Source of the DNA: Axinella damicornis
Taxonomy: Eukaryota > Porifera > Demospongiae > Axinellida > Axinellidae
Direction of reading: 5' to 3'
Length of the DNA: 64,000 nucleotides
Assembly: GCA_963931865.1 (NCBI GenBank)
Contig: OZ007512.1
Span: forward strand, 723,627 to 787,626
This document shows, in pieces, positions 11,727-23,049 of this stretch. The translations under genes were made by a program, and so were the position numbers. Within the stretch, counting starts at the first letter, position 1. Every line of letters starts with the position of its first letter. The notes beneath the pieces are model-generated. The model was not told the origin of the DNA. It was given only the letters and a program-made list of their open reading frames with translations, and did no database searches.

Positions 11727-12311
11727 ATTGATTGATTGATTGATTTTCATTACCCTGGGTACACAGGATGGAACATGAACACAACAAATAAGCACACTAA
11801 TGAGTCCAAATGATAACACAAAACAGAGAGAAGAGTTTGATAGTAGATAGAACGGTGTACCGTTGAAGAGGACCGTCGACAAAGAGCACCAGAGGGGCTA
11901 CCCTTCCCACTGTGACAGAAGACACTCGAGCATGAGCACTGCCACGTGTACTCCTCTAGCAGAACCCCTGCAAGGTAAGTCCAAACACCCAGAGCAGTAC
12001 AGTCGGCAACGAGCACCAGAGGGGCTACCCTTCCCACCATGACAGAAGACACTCCCAGTGTACAGTATAGTGTCTTCCCTTGTACTGCCATGTGTGAACG
12101 TCTAGCAGTAGAGCTCAACGAGGTCAGACTTTGGCTCTAGATGTCACAGGTTATCACCATCAAACTCAGCTCAGAAAATGCACCTGGACGAGAACGAGAG
12201 GGACACGAGAGACAACATCAAGTCGGAATTTCTGTAGCTGAGGCAGTCAAGACACCCCAGAGAGAGACAGCAACTCATTGAGTCATGGTCGCCATGTTGA
12301 TCAGTATATTG
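11727..12311 (-). mobile_element. LINE-like 3' fragment nested in the 0.6-kb repeat
   Basis: On the minus strand the insert ends ACCCAGGGTAATGAAAATCA followed by (ATCA)n, a tail of the kind seen in non-LTR retrotransposons. The body has an internal duplication of roughly 120 bp (AGAGCACCAGAGGGGCTACC at 11884 and again near 12010). It lies between ATTG motifs that could be a short target duplication. I cannot identify a reverse transcriptase in it. Confidence 0.6.
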
Positions 12312-12616
12312 CTTAACCCCGCTTCGCGCATGCGATTCTGTGATCTATTGTTTTCCGTGTGTGTATGCATATGCCTTCTGGCTTACCATTACAATGAACT
12401 TTGAACTTTGAACTTTGAATAAGCCAGAATAGCTCCTTATTACACTCCTGGTAGGGGAAAAATTGTGCCGCGTAATGTAATCTAATCTAATCGAATCTAA
12501 ATAAATAAATAATAAACGTTTGACTATTTAGGAATTGCCTACAAAGATTCTGACTACACCGTCGTGATCGCTATGATGCAGTGACACAAAATCAAACTAA
12601 TTGTGCTGAAACTCAC

Positions 12617-12663
12617 CTTGGTGGTAGAGATATGAACGCTTTCGTCTCGCCGTTGGCCGCCAT
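12617..12663 (-). other. First-exon-like cassette, copy 1 (47 nt)
   Basis: ATG starts a short open segment (MAANGETKAFISLPP) that ends CCAAG|GTGAGT, a strong donor. An ETS-type CCGGAAGT site lies about 30 bp upstream. The two other copies have exactly the same 47-nt length. It may be a captured first exon with promoter; expression is not shown. Confidence 0.5.
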
Positions 12664-13314
12664 TGCTCGAGCGCTCTCTCCGACTTCCGGTGGCAGTACC
12701 GTTCTTAGGAAACGCACACGAAGATTCTGACCACACAGCCGTGATCGCTGTCGTTCACTGACACTTACATGCCAAAACTCACCGTGCTGGCTGAGTTGTG
12801 AGTGCTGTCTTGTCTCCCGAATTGCAATAATTAGCTTCGCTACGGCGAGGCAACCGCGGCGTTGCAACGGCTACCAGGAGTGCGGTTGCCCCTCGTAACT
12901 AGCTTAAAAAACAAGTTTTGTAACAGATCTTCAAAGTACCGCACAGCCACATCAGAGTACCGATTTGAAACTTGAAAGGGCCGCTAGCCGCATCAAAGAG
13001 AGAAGCCCCCTTGTTTATTCCGGTTGCCGCCATGGGAAAACGTAAACACATTAGTAACTCTATATAATTACGAGGGGCAACCGCACTCCTGGTAGCCGCG
13101 GTTAAACGTTAGCACAAGCTAAGTGTGACAGTTCGTTCCAATTATCACACATCACCATGATAGCTATATACAGGGAAGATCACAAATCAAGTACCATTCA
13201 AGTACCATTCACCATTGCCGCGTTGCAACCTGCCGTAGCGCAAGCTAAGTATTGCAATATGTTCTAATTAACGCACATGCCACGTGGCAACCACGCTGAA
13301 GTCGATCGCGAGCA

Positions 13315-13371
13315 ATGGCGACCAAAAGTAAGACAAGACATTATTACAGCACTCACAACTTAGCCAGCACG
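13315..13371 (+). other. First-exon-like cassette, type 2, copy 1 (57 nt)
   Basis: ATG GCG ACC AAA opens 19 codons with no stop and ends in CACG|GTGAGT. The copy at 13776-13832 has the same length, frame and donor despite substitutions. Confidence 0.45.
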
Positions 13372-13489
13372 GTGAGTTTCGGTATATAAGCGTCAGTGAA
13401 CGACAGCGATCACGGGCGTGTGGTCAGAATCTTCGTGTGCCTTTCCTAAGAACAGTACTGCCACCGGAAGTGGAGAGAGCGCTCGAGCA

Positions 13490-13536
13490 ATGGCGGCCAA
13501 CGGCGAGACAAAAGCGCTCATATCTCCACCACCAAG
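13490..13536 (+). other. First-exon-like cassette, copy 2 (47 nt)
   Basis: MAANGETKALISPPP then CCAAG|GTGAGT. CCACCGGAAGTGG (ETS-like) lies 17-30 bp upstream of the ATG. Confidence 0.5.
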
Positions 13537-13775
13537 GTGAGTTTCAGCACCAACTTTCATCATTCAGGCCAGTGCATGATAGCGATCACGGCGGTGTACT
13601 CAGAATCTCTGTAGGCCAATCCTAAGTACTCAAACATTATTTATATTATATTACGAGGGGCAACCGCACTCCTGGTAGCCGCGCTGTTGCCTCACCGTAG
13701 CGCAAGCTAATTATTGCAATTCGTTCCAATTAACGCACATGCCATGTGGCAACCACGCTCAGTCGAAAGCAAGCA

Positions 13776-13832
13776 ATGGCGACCAAAAGGAAGACACGAA
13801 ATTATAACAGCACTTACAACCTTGCCAGCACG
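13776..13832 (+). other. First-exon-like cassette, type 2, copy 2 (57 nt)
   Basis: MATKRKTRNYNSTYNLAST, then a donor GTGAGT. The frame is kept relative to the first copy at 13315. Confidence 0.45.
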
Positions 13833-13953
13833 GTGAGTTTCGGTATGTAACCGTCAGTGAACAACAGCGATTACGGCTGTGTGGTCAGAATCTTTGTGGG
13901 CCCTTCGTATGACTGTACTGGCAACAACCAACGTCGAAGAGAACGATCGAGCA

Positions 13954-14000
13954 ATGGCGGCCGACGGCACGTCAAAAGCGCTTGTATCTCCATCACCAAG
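13954..14000 (+). other. First-exon-like cassette, copy 3 (47 nt)
   Basis: MAADGTSKALVSPSP then CCAAG|GTGAGT. The upstream ETS-like site is lost (AACGTCGAAGAG instead). Confidence 0.45.
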
Positions 14001-14328
14001 GTGAGTTTCGCCACAATTATTGTGTGGTTGTGTCACTGCATGATAGCGATCACGATGGTGTAGTCAGAATCTCTGTAGACCTTTCCTGCGGGCTGTGAGG
14101 TTTGATTATTTATTTAGATTATTTACGCGGCACAATTTTCTCAATACCAGGAGTGTAATATTACGCGGCACAATTTTCTCTATACCAGGAGTGTAATAAC
14201 GTACGCGAGTGACGTCATCTCATTAATTATTCATGAGCAAAATTGCGCGATTTCGCCGATGTCATGCTTCCTACCTTAACGCAGGAAGAGCACAAACAAT
14301 TACAGACATAATCAGTTCTACAATAGTC

Positions 14329-15407
14329 TTACCATTTATTATTCTTGCACACCGCGTAGTAGGTGTTGGAGATTATGACCCCTTTGGGATCATCACAGCA
14401 TTTTGCAACTGACGTTGTGTAGTAAAAGCCAACGATCTGGTCACTTTCACAGTTTGGTTGGAAGTAGCAATAACCTGTGCAGGTATTACACTGAATGCTA
14501 GCTATGAGCACAATATAGTTATTAAAATTAATTAATAGTGCGGTGAAGATGCTGAAGGTCTTGCATGTAACTGAGTGTTCCAAACAAACTTATATGGGAT
14601 TCTATAACAGGGCCGGCGCGGCCGTACGGCCGGTACGGTTTTGGCCGTACCACTTTTTAGTCGCCTAGGTACGGCTCTGAGTTGATCTTAGTCAGACAGT
14701 CTTCAGATCCAAGTCGCTGTGGCCTTGTTGAAGTAGACTGTTTATAGTCCGTGTCTTCTCTCTAGTTAATAAACGAAAATTCGCCGTCTATGTGGGGCTC
14801 GCTCACGCTCGCCCTATAATCAGTAGGCGTGGGCTACCGGTATACCTCGAGGCCTCCTAGAAGTTGTGCGCGCAAAGCGCGCATTATCGCCATTCCACGT
14901 TGACGGGTCACGGATGACACGAAAGCAGATAAGCAGTTACAGTGCAGTGCAAAGCACGAAGGTGACACGAGAGCCCATCCAGACAACTGAAAAATGAAGG
15001 TGAAAAAATTTTCGCCGCTTCGCGCGGACAGATTGGCGCTTCGCGCCTCTATTCACTCCCTTCGATAATGGCCGTACCACTCCAAAATAGCTCGCGCCGG
15101 CGCTGTATAAGACTCACATAGCTAATTATTGTACGTGCATGTGTCCTTGGCCTTGGAATTGTCCTCTGAGTAAGGTTAAAAGCATACCTGGGGTGTTAGG
15201 GGGAAGCACTTGATTCTGGTAGAAGGAAGCTGCAGATAAAATGAGAACACAATATAATAATATATACGCGACAGTGCACGTGCATGCTCTGGACTTACGT
15301 CCGTAATTCCTGTTGGCCGGCTCCGCATAGTTACGTGGAGCAGCAGCTGAGAGGGCGAGCAAGCAGCTGGCATAGAAGAGAAGGATGAAGGCTGCAGTGG
15401 ATGCCAT
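14329..15407 (-). CDS. Small secreted cysteine-rich protein (three exons)
   Basis: The spliced model is exon 1 15407-15299, exon 2 15229-15188 and exon 3 14501-14329, all joined in phase 1 with GTAAGT and GTATGC donors and CTGCAG and CTCATAG acceptors. Exon 1 encodes a clear signal peptide (MASTAAFILLFYASCLLALS-A). Exon 2 is a short PQN-rich linker. Exon 3 encodes a compact domain with seven cysteines (CNTCTGYC, PNC, KCC, VC). The product is about 108 residues and presumably exported. I do not recognise the cysteine pattern, so no function is proposed. The terminal TGG TAA overlaps a good donor (TG|GTAAGA), so another exon could follow. The second intron holds a dispersed repeat (14640-14890). 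The 120-aa unspliced frame over exon 1 is an artefact of reading through the introns. Confidence 0.6.
14640..14890. repeat. Dispersed repeat within intron 2 of the cysteine-rich gene
   Basis: Inverted relative of 10010-10345. The shared landmarks are AAGTCGCTGTGGCCTTGTT-like, GTCTATGTGGGGCTCGCTCA and GCGCGCAAAGCGCGC. Confidence 0.65.
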
Positions 15408-18398
15408 TCTCCGCTTGACAAATGGAATAATGAAGATCGCGGCTCCTGGCTGATACGTGCAATGGAGACAACAGCTGCATGAGCGCATGGGGTGTCAGGT
15501 CCTACTGCCCCTTAGCTATATAGTCGCACATCAGGCCGTGATATGTTCAACCATGCAACCCTAGTGGTCATAACTTCCTACAGTGGGTCAGCTGATCCAT
15601 CACGCAGTTCATGCATGCACAAACAATTGCTATCGGACATCCGAGAAGAGTGCAGCACTTTAGAGTGTAGCTTTACCCCGCCGCAAATCGCTTAGGCGGT
15701 GTCTGTTGCCGCAGTGGAGAACTTCAATGCCACCGACCATGTGGTCCGTAGAGCTGGTCCAGGAACAGACATGTCATGCATCCTTACTATTAATGTTAAC
15801 TCAATAACAATGAGCACCTCTTCTTTGACAAGATGCAAGGCCACAAAATGCATGGCAGAAGATAGCTAGCTAGCTACATGGTCATTCTAACAGTTGTACA
15901 TTATTGCAACTGTAGGTGTCACAATTATGTACCAGCAGGCCATGCAGGGGCTCACTTGAATCAGAACCAAAATTTAAACTCAATTCTGCATGCAGAAGGA
16001 ATGCTTAATGCACCACTTGAACAATACAATTGAAACTGAGAAGTACTTCTTCCCAGTTAATTGCTTGCATTTGTATTCATGACGTGTAGCTATGTCCAAT
16101 GTAACAACGTTGACGAGTCAAACTGAGATCTGATTCATGCCTTCGCATGTAGCAAACAAAACTGAAGAGGCGTGAGTCCTTGAGTACATGCAGAACCTCC
16201 AGTATATACACATGCAGTCACCTCCATTGTGTATCACCTGCAGGACCAGAGCGGATGTTTGCGACAAGGGGATGGATGAGTGATCAAATGGATTGCTTAA
16301 TGGCACACAGTGAGAGTTCCTAATCACATTAGCAGCTTAGTGAATGAACTGTGTCCTGCCCACTCACACATGTAACTGAAGCAACAAACAGTCAGGACGT
16401 ACATCAGCACCATGCATGTATCACAGGACTGTCCCAGTGTCCCTCGACCCACACGCATGCACACATAGCTACAGACCAAGCACACGTACATACGCACAAG
16501 TAATGTAACAAGTGGGAGACCCTGTGTGTTGGCTAGGTAATTGAAGGACACTATCTTCCCCACTAGGACACATTTCACAGTAGACCAGTATAACAAAGTT
16601 GGAATACCGGTATATCTACATCTGTCTACCTATATATAGCTAGCTGATTTAAAGTCGTAAGTGTACACAGGTGTTATAGCTAGTTGTCTTCATGCTGTGA
16701 GTGTTTCAGAATTGGCATGAGTTTCACAGACACTGACAGCAGAGCCTATTATTACTATACCCCAAGAGTATGCTTGCAAAGCAGCTTTGCTGCAAATCAG
16801 AGGGCTCTTCCAAGAATCAAAGGCTTCTTTCGAAGTAGTGGAAGGCTCTGTGACTTAAGGTCCAGAACTTTGCTCATTACTTCTGCAGCTTCATTGCAGT
16901 CTTCGGGATTTGCTGAATTTTTTTGTCATGCAGACAGTATGAAGTTTCTACAACAAAATTATATTAAAATCAGTTGCAGGGAACACGATATCAGTTACTA
17001 ATTGCCACATTTGTTGTGGCATTTAAAGTCCCATCTATACCCCCAGCCTAGTCAGCAAACAGCCTAAGAATAAGTTGTAGTTTGTGTTCAGACAGTACTA
17101 GGTTGAGTTCAGCGGATGTAGAGTTCAAGAACTTCAACTGGAGTATCTTCATTTGAAGTGGGTTCATTCCCACAGATACGAACTTCAATATCGTTAGTTG
17201 TGGCCTTGGGGAGCTGCTTGCAAAACCAGGGGGTCAGGTGGGGAGCTCATCTCACAGCAGGCAGGGGATCCACAGTCCTGAGTGGGTCACTTGAATAGAG
17301 TACATTGCTCCATATTGTGCTCACAGAAGTAGTCATCTCCCACGTAGGAGGGAGCAGCTCTTCCACCTGAACAGGGACAAGAGAATCTGGAAGTGACAAT
17401 TCCTTCATTTCTGGCGGTGAAGCTCCAGCTGTGTTGCCTTGTCCCAGGTCGTCATGAACTACCTATGGTACTGTACCAAGCTTGTGTTCAACAAACTAAC
17501 AGAGCCTAAAATCTGAATCCAGCATACAGAAATACTCTATGGAACTTACTATATTGCATTGTGGCTCATTGTTTGCACACCGCAAGGATTAGAAATAAAT
17601 GCACTGCTGTCTTGAGCTCCTTGTGCTTTGAAAATGGAGTCAAGAAGTCATGGTTTACACAACCCTAATTGAGTATCTTCAATGTTTTTCTCAAAAGTGA
17701 CTGTAGAATTATCCTCAAAGTAATTTTCACAAATCGGGTATTAGCTAGTAGTTATTAGCAGTACCAGTACTATATTCTGTTCCTGAGCTTGCATGTGGCG
17801 TTTGTAATTATGATTTTCCCAATTTGAAAATATGACTGTGATTAAGAAACTTGGTTTAACAAAGATTACATCAAAACTTTGGTTGAATTTCAGAGCCACT
17901 ATTTAACTTGACACTACTGTGTTGGACAAATCTACCATCAAAAGAACTTCTTATGTGACGACTTCTAATTGATAATTGAGCTGTCATCATGCTGCAGACA
18001 GTTACCATAGTAGCCTAGTTGTTACAATACCCAAGGCAGCTCCATTCATGCATCATATTATTATTATTCATGCACAGTTCATAATTTCAAGAAGTACATC
18101 ATTCTGACAATCACATTTAATTTATTAACCATAAAGTAGGCTGTGTGATTATGTGTACAGTGTAAAGAGGATTTGAATCTACATGGGCGGAGCGTTTTCT
18201 TTGCATGGCATATCTTATGCAAGGTTGTTGATTGGCGAGGGGTACATGGGAATGAAGCTAATTCACTATAGGTATGGCAACTTTCAGCAATAACTTACAA
18301 AAATAAGAAGCTAATACTAGCTACGTAGTGGCCTAATGTCCACCTCAACAGCTACTTCAATCTGTTATACACAAGTGTGTAGTTCTCAAGTACTACAA
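15408..18398. other. Intergenic with scattered repeat fragments
   Basis: A diverged copy of the 7530-7860 repeat lies at about 16500-16790. No other structure or protein was recognised. Open frames are short and featureless. Confidence 0.4.
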
Positions 18399-20945
18399 TT
18401 AACACTGAAGGTTCCCGTAGCAGTCATTGGCGGAGTTGCACCGTGTATGCGACCAGCACCAGTAACTTGGAGAGGTATACATCCAGCAATACCATCTGAA
18501 AATATACCTACTACAACCACGGTGGAAGGGTGGAACAGCTTCAGAGGCTTTGATACGCTCCCAAGAGTTGGTATTGCTATCTGCAAGGGCTAGGCTGGTT
18601 TGAAACTCATCGTTAACAAGGGTTTTCAATCGGTTTGGATAGTTAGTAATAATAGCATCAACGCCAAGCTGTAGCCATTCCCTCATAGTTGATGTCTTAT
18701 CAGCTGTCCAGGCATACACTTTGAATGGGGCCCGTTCAGAGGATGAGTCTCGTTTTTTCAAAATTTCTATAAGCCTCGTATTACCCATTGGGAGGCAATT
18801 TGTTATCCCATCACCCATCCAGATGTTATCTTGGATGCCCACTTCTTCAAATGCAGCAAGGATTACATCAATACCAACGTCCCGTTCAGAACTGAAATCG
18901 TAACCAAATTTTGGCAGCAATTCTGGCCTGTTTTTCTTAATGTATTTTCGGAATCCAGAAAAGAAATGCTTCTGATTCAGTTTCTCAGCTGCAAGTAGGA
19001 CCTTAATGGACGGCACAAAAGCTCCTGGAGGAAAAAGGGATCCTGCTTTTGTTATCTCTATTGCCACTTGTTCTCCACTACGCTCATGGTCATTCACATT
19101 GCCAAGCTTCAGATCAAGCCAGAGCAAGCCTAAGGTGCCATTGTGTAGTGCTTTACGTCTTATGGTATCAAAGTGAGTAGTGATATCATTGCTATATGTA
19201 CATGTGCGTCCACAATCGCAAGGAATTCCATGATAGAACTTATCTGGATCTCCCTCGTTGTAAAGCTGAGGTCAACTTCTATTGCATTGGCTTCATTGAC
19301 CCAATCCTCATTGATCTGTGAATTGCCATTCACCATGTGTGCCGCATTGTAGATTGGTCTCAGCTTGTTGCCTGCACTGATATCTGCATAAGGAGCTGGA
19401 GGTAGGAATATAACAATGCTGAGATGCAAAAGGTCAGAACTCAACCTTTAACAGTGTAGTGCAGTTAGTTGCTGCATGAAATTCCGCCAGGTTGCATTAA
19501 TTGAGTCATCCAGCAACAAAACTTTGCTGCCCTGAATGGCATTGAAACACACAACTATGAGTTTTCAGGGCCAACACTCTAGTCTTTCTTGCATATATAG
19601 AACTCCGTTAATAAAATGACCACAACAGCACAAAAGAAGGATATAATAGAGCTCAATCCTACTAATGCATGCATGTACACATGTAAGACGATTTATGCAT
19701 CCATGCATGCAGTTGCACAATGTATGCATGACAAGCTGCAACTGCATGCATGTGCATGCCTGGTCTTGTAAAATTCATGTGTGTGTAATTGGACCTGTGA
19801 GAATAGGATAATACATAAAGGATAAAGGATCAGAAATGTGGAATGGGAGAGCAATTTGAAAACCCTGCTATGTTAATTGAGATGAGTCTTTTCTGACCAG
19901 TTACCAGAGAGCTGACCATCATCGCATATCCGGTACTGCCATATACAATGCAGCATATATATATATATACAACATAATCTGATGTACGTAGCTCAACCAC
20001 TAAACCTTCACCCAAACAGTCAACTAAATATTTATAATGGTAGGAGATACTAAGCTAGTCTACAGAAAACCAGTTACAGCCCATCGCTGCAGATTTGCAA
20101 TCAGCAGGGAGGCTGAGAGTCGGACAGAAGAAAGTTCACCAGCCTCAAAATTTCAATTTTCCCAAGTGAGGTTATGGGGAAAATAAAGCGGTGAATATTT
20201 CAGTGTGATTTTAACCAAGCTCAGTCAGCTACAATTTAATTAACAGTATTGGATACTATAGGGTTCACAATTGGGATTACAAAGATACTGCAAACAATGA
20301 TTTTTTGCACTCAGCGAAACACTTGGCTCAAGTCCAAATCGTCGCTGTCCATTAAAATGAATTTAGGGATGAGATGGACGGAGGATTGGTAATGGCATTT
20401 CGAAGAAAAGACGAGTTGGAAGTTGGAAGAAGATATCTGAAATTAGTACCTGGATGGTAATTCTTGCAGTTACATTATAAGTAATTCACGGAGAACATTT
20501 TTAGGCATAGTGAACTGACACGAGACTGGTTCGAAAAGTGACTATGATTGCATGTAGTGTGTTGTTTCACGCATGTCAAAGGCCGTGTGAAGCTAGTCAA
20601 ATAAAGAAGCATCTATTGTGAATCCGGTTACATTGACTACAACAGTGCTCCCTGAAATCTATTCACCCCTATAGGCACTGGAGTCAGCAGTGGATGTTAC
20701 TAGTGCTGGATGCACTATGACCTCGCAGCTTCTGACATGCACCTCTGTAATGCAACCAACCAGGAGTACTAGCCCCTTGAAGTAGAACTGTGACAGCATC
20801 TCTTTACCATGAGCTATTCCTGCTTACCTCCAAGCTTATATCCATCTGTGTTTACTGGTCCAGCTTCAACACTGGCAGTGTAGATCAATAATAAGAGAAC
20901 AGATTTCAATGCAGCAGATTCTCCACCTCCCATCTTGTATGCCAT
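18399..20945 (-). pseudogene. Sphingomyelinase D / GDPD-like phospholipase D family gene, frameshifted
   Basis: Exon 1 (20945-20828) encodes a signal peptide (LKSVLLLLIYTASVEAG) and ends in a phase-1 GTAAGC donor. Exon 2 starts at 19383 after TATGCAG, in matching phase. Family landmarks follow in order: AHMVN (first histidine), IEVDLSF (metal-binding Glu and Asp), YHGIPCDCG (second histidine), WLDLKLG and GVDAIITNYPNR. This family hydrolyses choline phospholipids and sphingomyelin, and some members are venom or bacterial toxins; others are not. The coding frame breaks by one base just after LSFT (about 19260), separating the first catalytic block from the second histidine, and the C-terminus loses homology near 18540. 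Either it is a pseudogene or one base is wrong in the sequence. Secretion is inferred. Confidence 0.72.
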
Positions 20946-21435
20946 GTGCAACTTGTCAATGGCACCAATTCTCCTTCTGCATGGGCATAAACAAAATATT
21001 ATGTGTAAGCCTTGGAAATTCAGCCAGGCCACAAGGCTATGTAGCTAGATAACCAGCTGCTTTGCAGCCCCCCTGCAAAGGTGATACTTTCGGCAGTGCC
21101 TACAAACGTTTGCTGTTTACTTTTTATCGTTTCCCCCCCTTCCAAAATCTTGAATCAGCCCCTGCAGTTACAGTTTGCTTACAGCCCACCAGTCGTGTTC
21201 TGCACCAGCAATACATGCATGTAAGATCCATTTTGAAATTCCCTTTTAAAAGCTGCCCCTGCATGGTAACGTTAACCGGAGCAGCCTGGTAGCAACTTGA
21301 AGTAGATCAGCCAAATCAGCCTCTTCAGTTGTGTAGTACAGTATACTAGTAGTAGGGTGCGGCCACATGCATTATTAGTTAGTAAAATCCGTCGCGCATG
21401 CGCTCCAGCTATGCGGACAGACGATACACCGGACA
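20946..21435. other. Spacer upstream of the SMase D-like gene
   Basis: No features recognised apart from a doubled GACAGACGATACACC phrase near 21416-21448 that abuts the retrocopy. Confidence 0.4.
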
Positions 21436-21729
21436 GACGATACACCAGGGTGGATGGCCTCGTCTGACTTTCACTTTCGCAGGTCATGTCACTATGCTCT
21501 AATATATTTTTTTATACTTTTTTAATAATAATTTATCCATTTACCTTTACCATATTATATGCTTTTGGTTGGTTGTTTTGTATCATTCAGTTTCAGCCTG
21601 CATGCAGGTGCTGTTTTGGTTGTATCACTTTTATTTCGCTGTAAAATTATACGTTTCTGCTGTTGCAAAAAAAAAATAAAAAAATAATAATAATAATAAT
21701 AAAAAAATAAAATAAAAAAAGACGATACG
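21436..21729 (+). mobile_element. Probable retroposed copy with poly-A tail
   Basis: About 230 bp of sequence ends in an A-rich tail (about 21667-21720, with TAA interruptions). It is followed by GACGATAC, which also stands just before the copy at about 21439, as expected of a target duplication. No ORF is recognised, so it resembles a UTR retrocopy or SINE. Confidence 0.5.
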
Positions 21730-22334
21730 TACCAGCATTACAAAAGCGTACGCAGCGTATACAACTCCGATACACTCGAACTCACGATCACATATAGCTC
21801 ATTGAAGTTCCTGTAAACGCGCAGGCCCTCCGGCACCCTTTCAAATACTCAAACCCGGCACTTATAGTGCAGCCAGTAGTATATCATCTATGGTGCAGCA
21901 AAACTTCGGGAGGCTCATCACTCAAGAGTAGGCTGCAAAGCCATCTCTCTGCTCTAAATCTCAACCTTAGATATATCGAGGGACTTAACGTCATTGACGT
22001 CGTGGCTAAGATCTACAATATTGAGCATCCTTCAACAGACTACTGGGATCAGCTATGGATCTTTTCTGCGACTTACCTTATCTTCTTTTTGAGTTTGATG
22101 ACCATTTTGAAGAGCAGTTTGGCACACCGGAAATTATTGCAAGGCGGAAATGAGGGGAATTCTAAGAGCTATAAGTAGGCATAGCCTCAGTGGCTTGCAG
22201 GGAGCCCTGGATGATAGGCCCACAACTATTCCTTGCAAGGAAGCCTATTTCTGGCTTCTAAGTGAAGCTGATGTTTTGGGAAAAGGTGCTGCTGAGCTCA
22301 TTCATAGCTTTTTCAATGCATGTATGACTACTGT
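21730..22334. other. Uncharacterised open stretch
   Basis: Plus-strand frames at 21867-22178 and 22150-22437 have unbiased composition and no recognised domain. This may be the remains of a mobile element. Confidence 0.25.
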
Positions 22335-22508
22335 CATTTGCGAACTTCATTGCATCGGTCAAGATTCCAGGCAGTCAAATCGCCTCGAATCAGATCTGGT
22401 GCCCACTCCACAATCTCCAATTCAACGCCGGCGTTGAATTAAGGAAATGGAATGGCCACTTGATCTGACTGCCTGGAATCTTGACCGATGCAATGAAGTT
22501 CGCAAATG
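22335..22508. repeat. Foldback, 47-bp arms
   Basis: 22335-22381 and 22462-22508 are inverted complements with one mismatch (landmark ATTCCAGGCAGTCA and its complement), with an 80-bp loop. It is either a foldback insertion or a local inversion-duplication. Confidence 0.85.
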
Positions 22509-23049
22509 TTCAGCAGGTGGAACTGTTGCTGTAACGCCACTCTATGTCATCAACAAGTGGATGACACTCGAACACTACAGACCTTGCCGTGACCTTCTAT
22601 ACGATGTGTCACTGATTATTGCACTTGGTAATGATGTGCTAGGTGCAGTGGAGAAAGATAGTCAGTCCCGGATTGGCATAGAAACTACCAAGATAGTAAG
22701 TGCTGATGAACATGATTGTGCAGTGTCACAATGAGAAAGTAGAATGGCTCAGAAAGGATATTCTATAGAGCTGGATGGAGACACAAGAAGGTTCATGGTA
22801 TAGAGATGGAGACGTTTGCTGTTGGTTCTTTTCTATGGGAGTACAATTGTAAGCTTATACACAGGAAAAATCTTCCAATCACAACAATTGTAAAACCCAA
22901 TGCTTTTCAAACCAATGGGAAAATTTTAGTACAGTTGTATTTTAATATCCCAAAGATATACAATACTATATATAAGCTTTGCAAAGGAACTTGTAGAGCA
23001 TGATTTGCAGTTCTGAATGTTATTCTATTGTTATAACTACTGCGTAAGG

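Larger units (their letters stand above)
11075..12333. mobile_element. 0.6-kb mobile repeat, copy 1, split by nested insertions
   Basis: Inverted copy of the repeat at 55504-56128, highly similar over more than 600 bp. It includes an ORF fragment shared by both copies, MAPPLRDLRVPSRTGH. Two pieces are present here and absent from the other copy: a 35-bp hairpin at 11190 and a 585-bp insert at 11727-12311. Removing them leaves continuous alignment (CCGATTG|CTTAACCCCGC). The distal end CTTAACCCCGCTTCGCGCA matches the end of copy 2. Confidence 0.85.
12439..14197. mobile_element. Inverted-repeat-flanked composite block
   Basis: The left end (12439-12476, TTACACTCCTGGTA...GTGCCGCGTAAT) is the inverted complement of the right end, which is itself doubled in tandem (14123-14160 and 14161-14197). 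Inside, one segment (12545-12899) is present inverted and twice more in direct orientation (about 13067-13625 and 13652-14090). Each is bounded by the phrase ACGAGGGGCAACCGCACTCC, which reads TGGTAGCC onward. This is a palindromic, transposon-like assembly; no transposase is visible. Confidence 0.75.

Noticed and set aside
15126..15488. Unspliced 120-aa ORF as the cysteine-rich gene product
   Set aside because: It reads through two good donor/acceptor pairs; the spliced phase-1 model explains the signal peptide and the Cys domain better.
22447..22734. 95-codon ORF next to the foldback
   Set aside because: No recognisable domain, and it starts inside the inverted repeat; support is insufficient.
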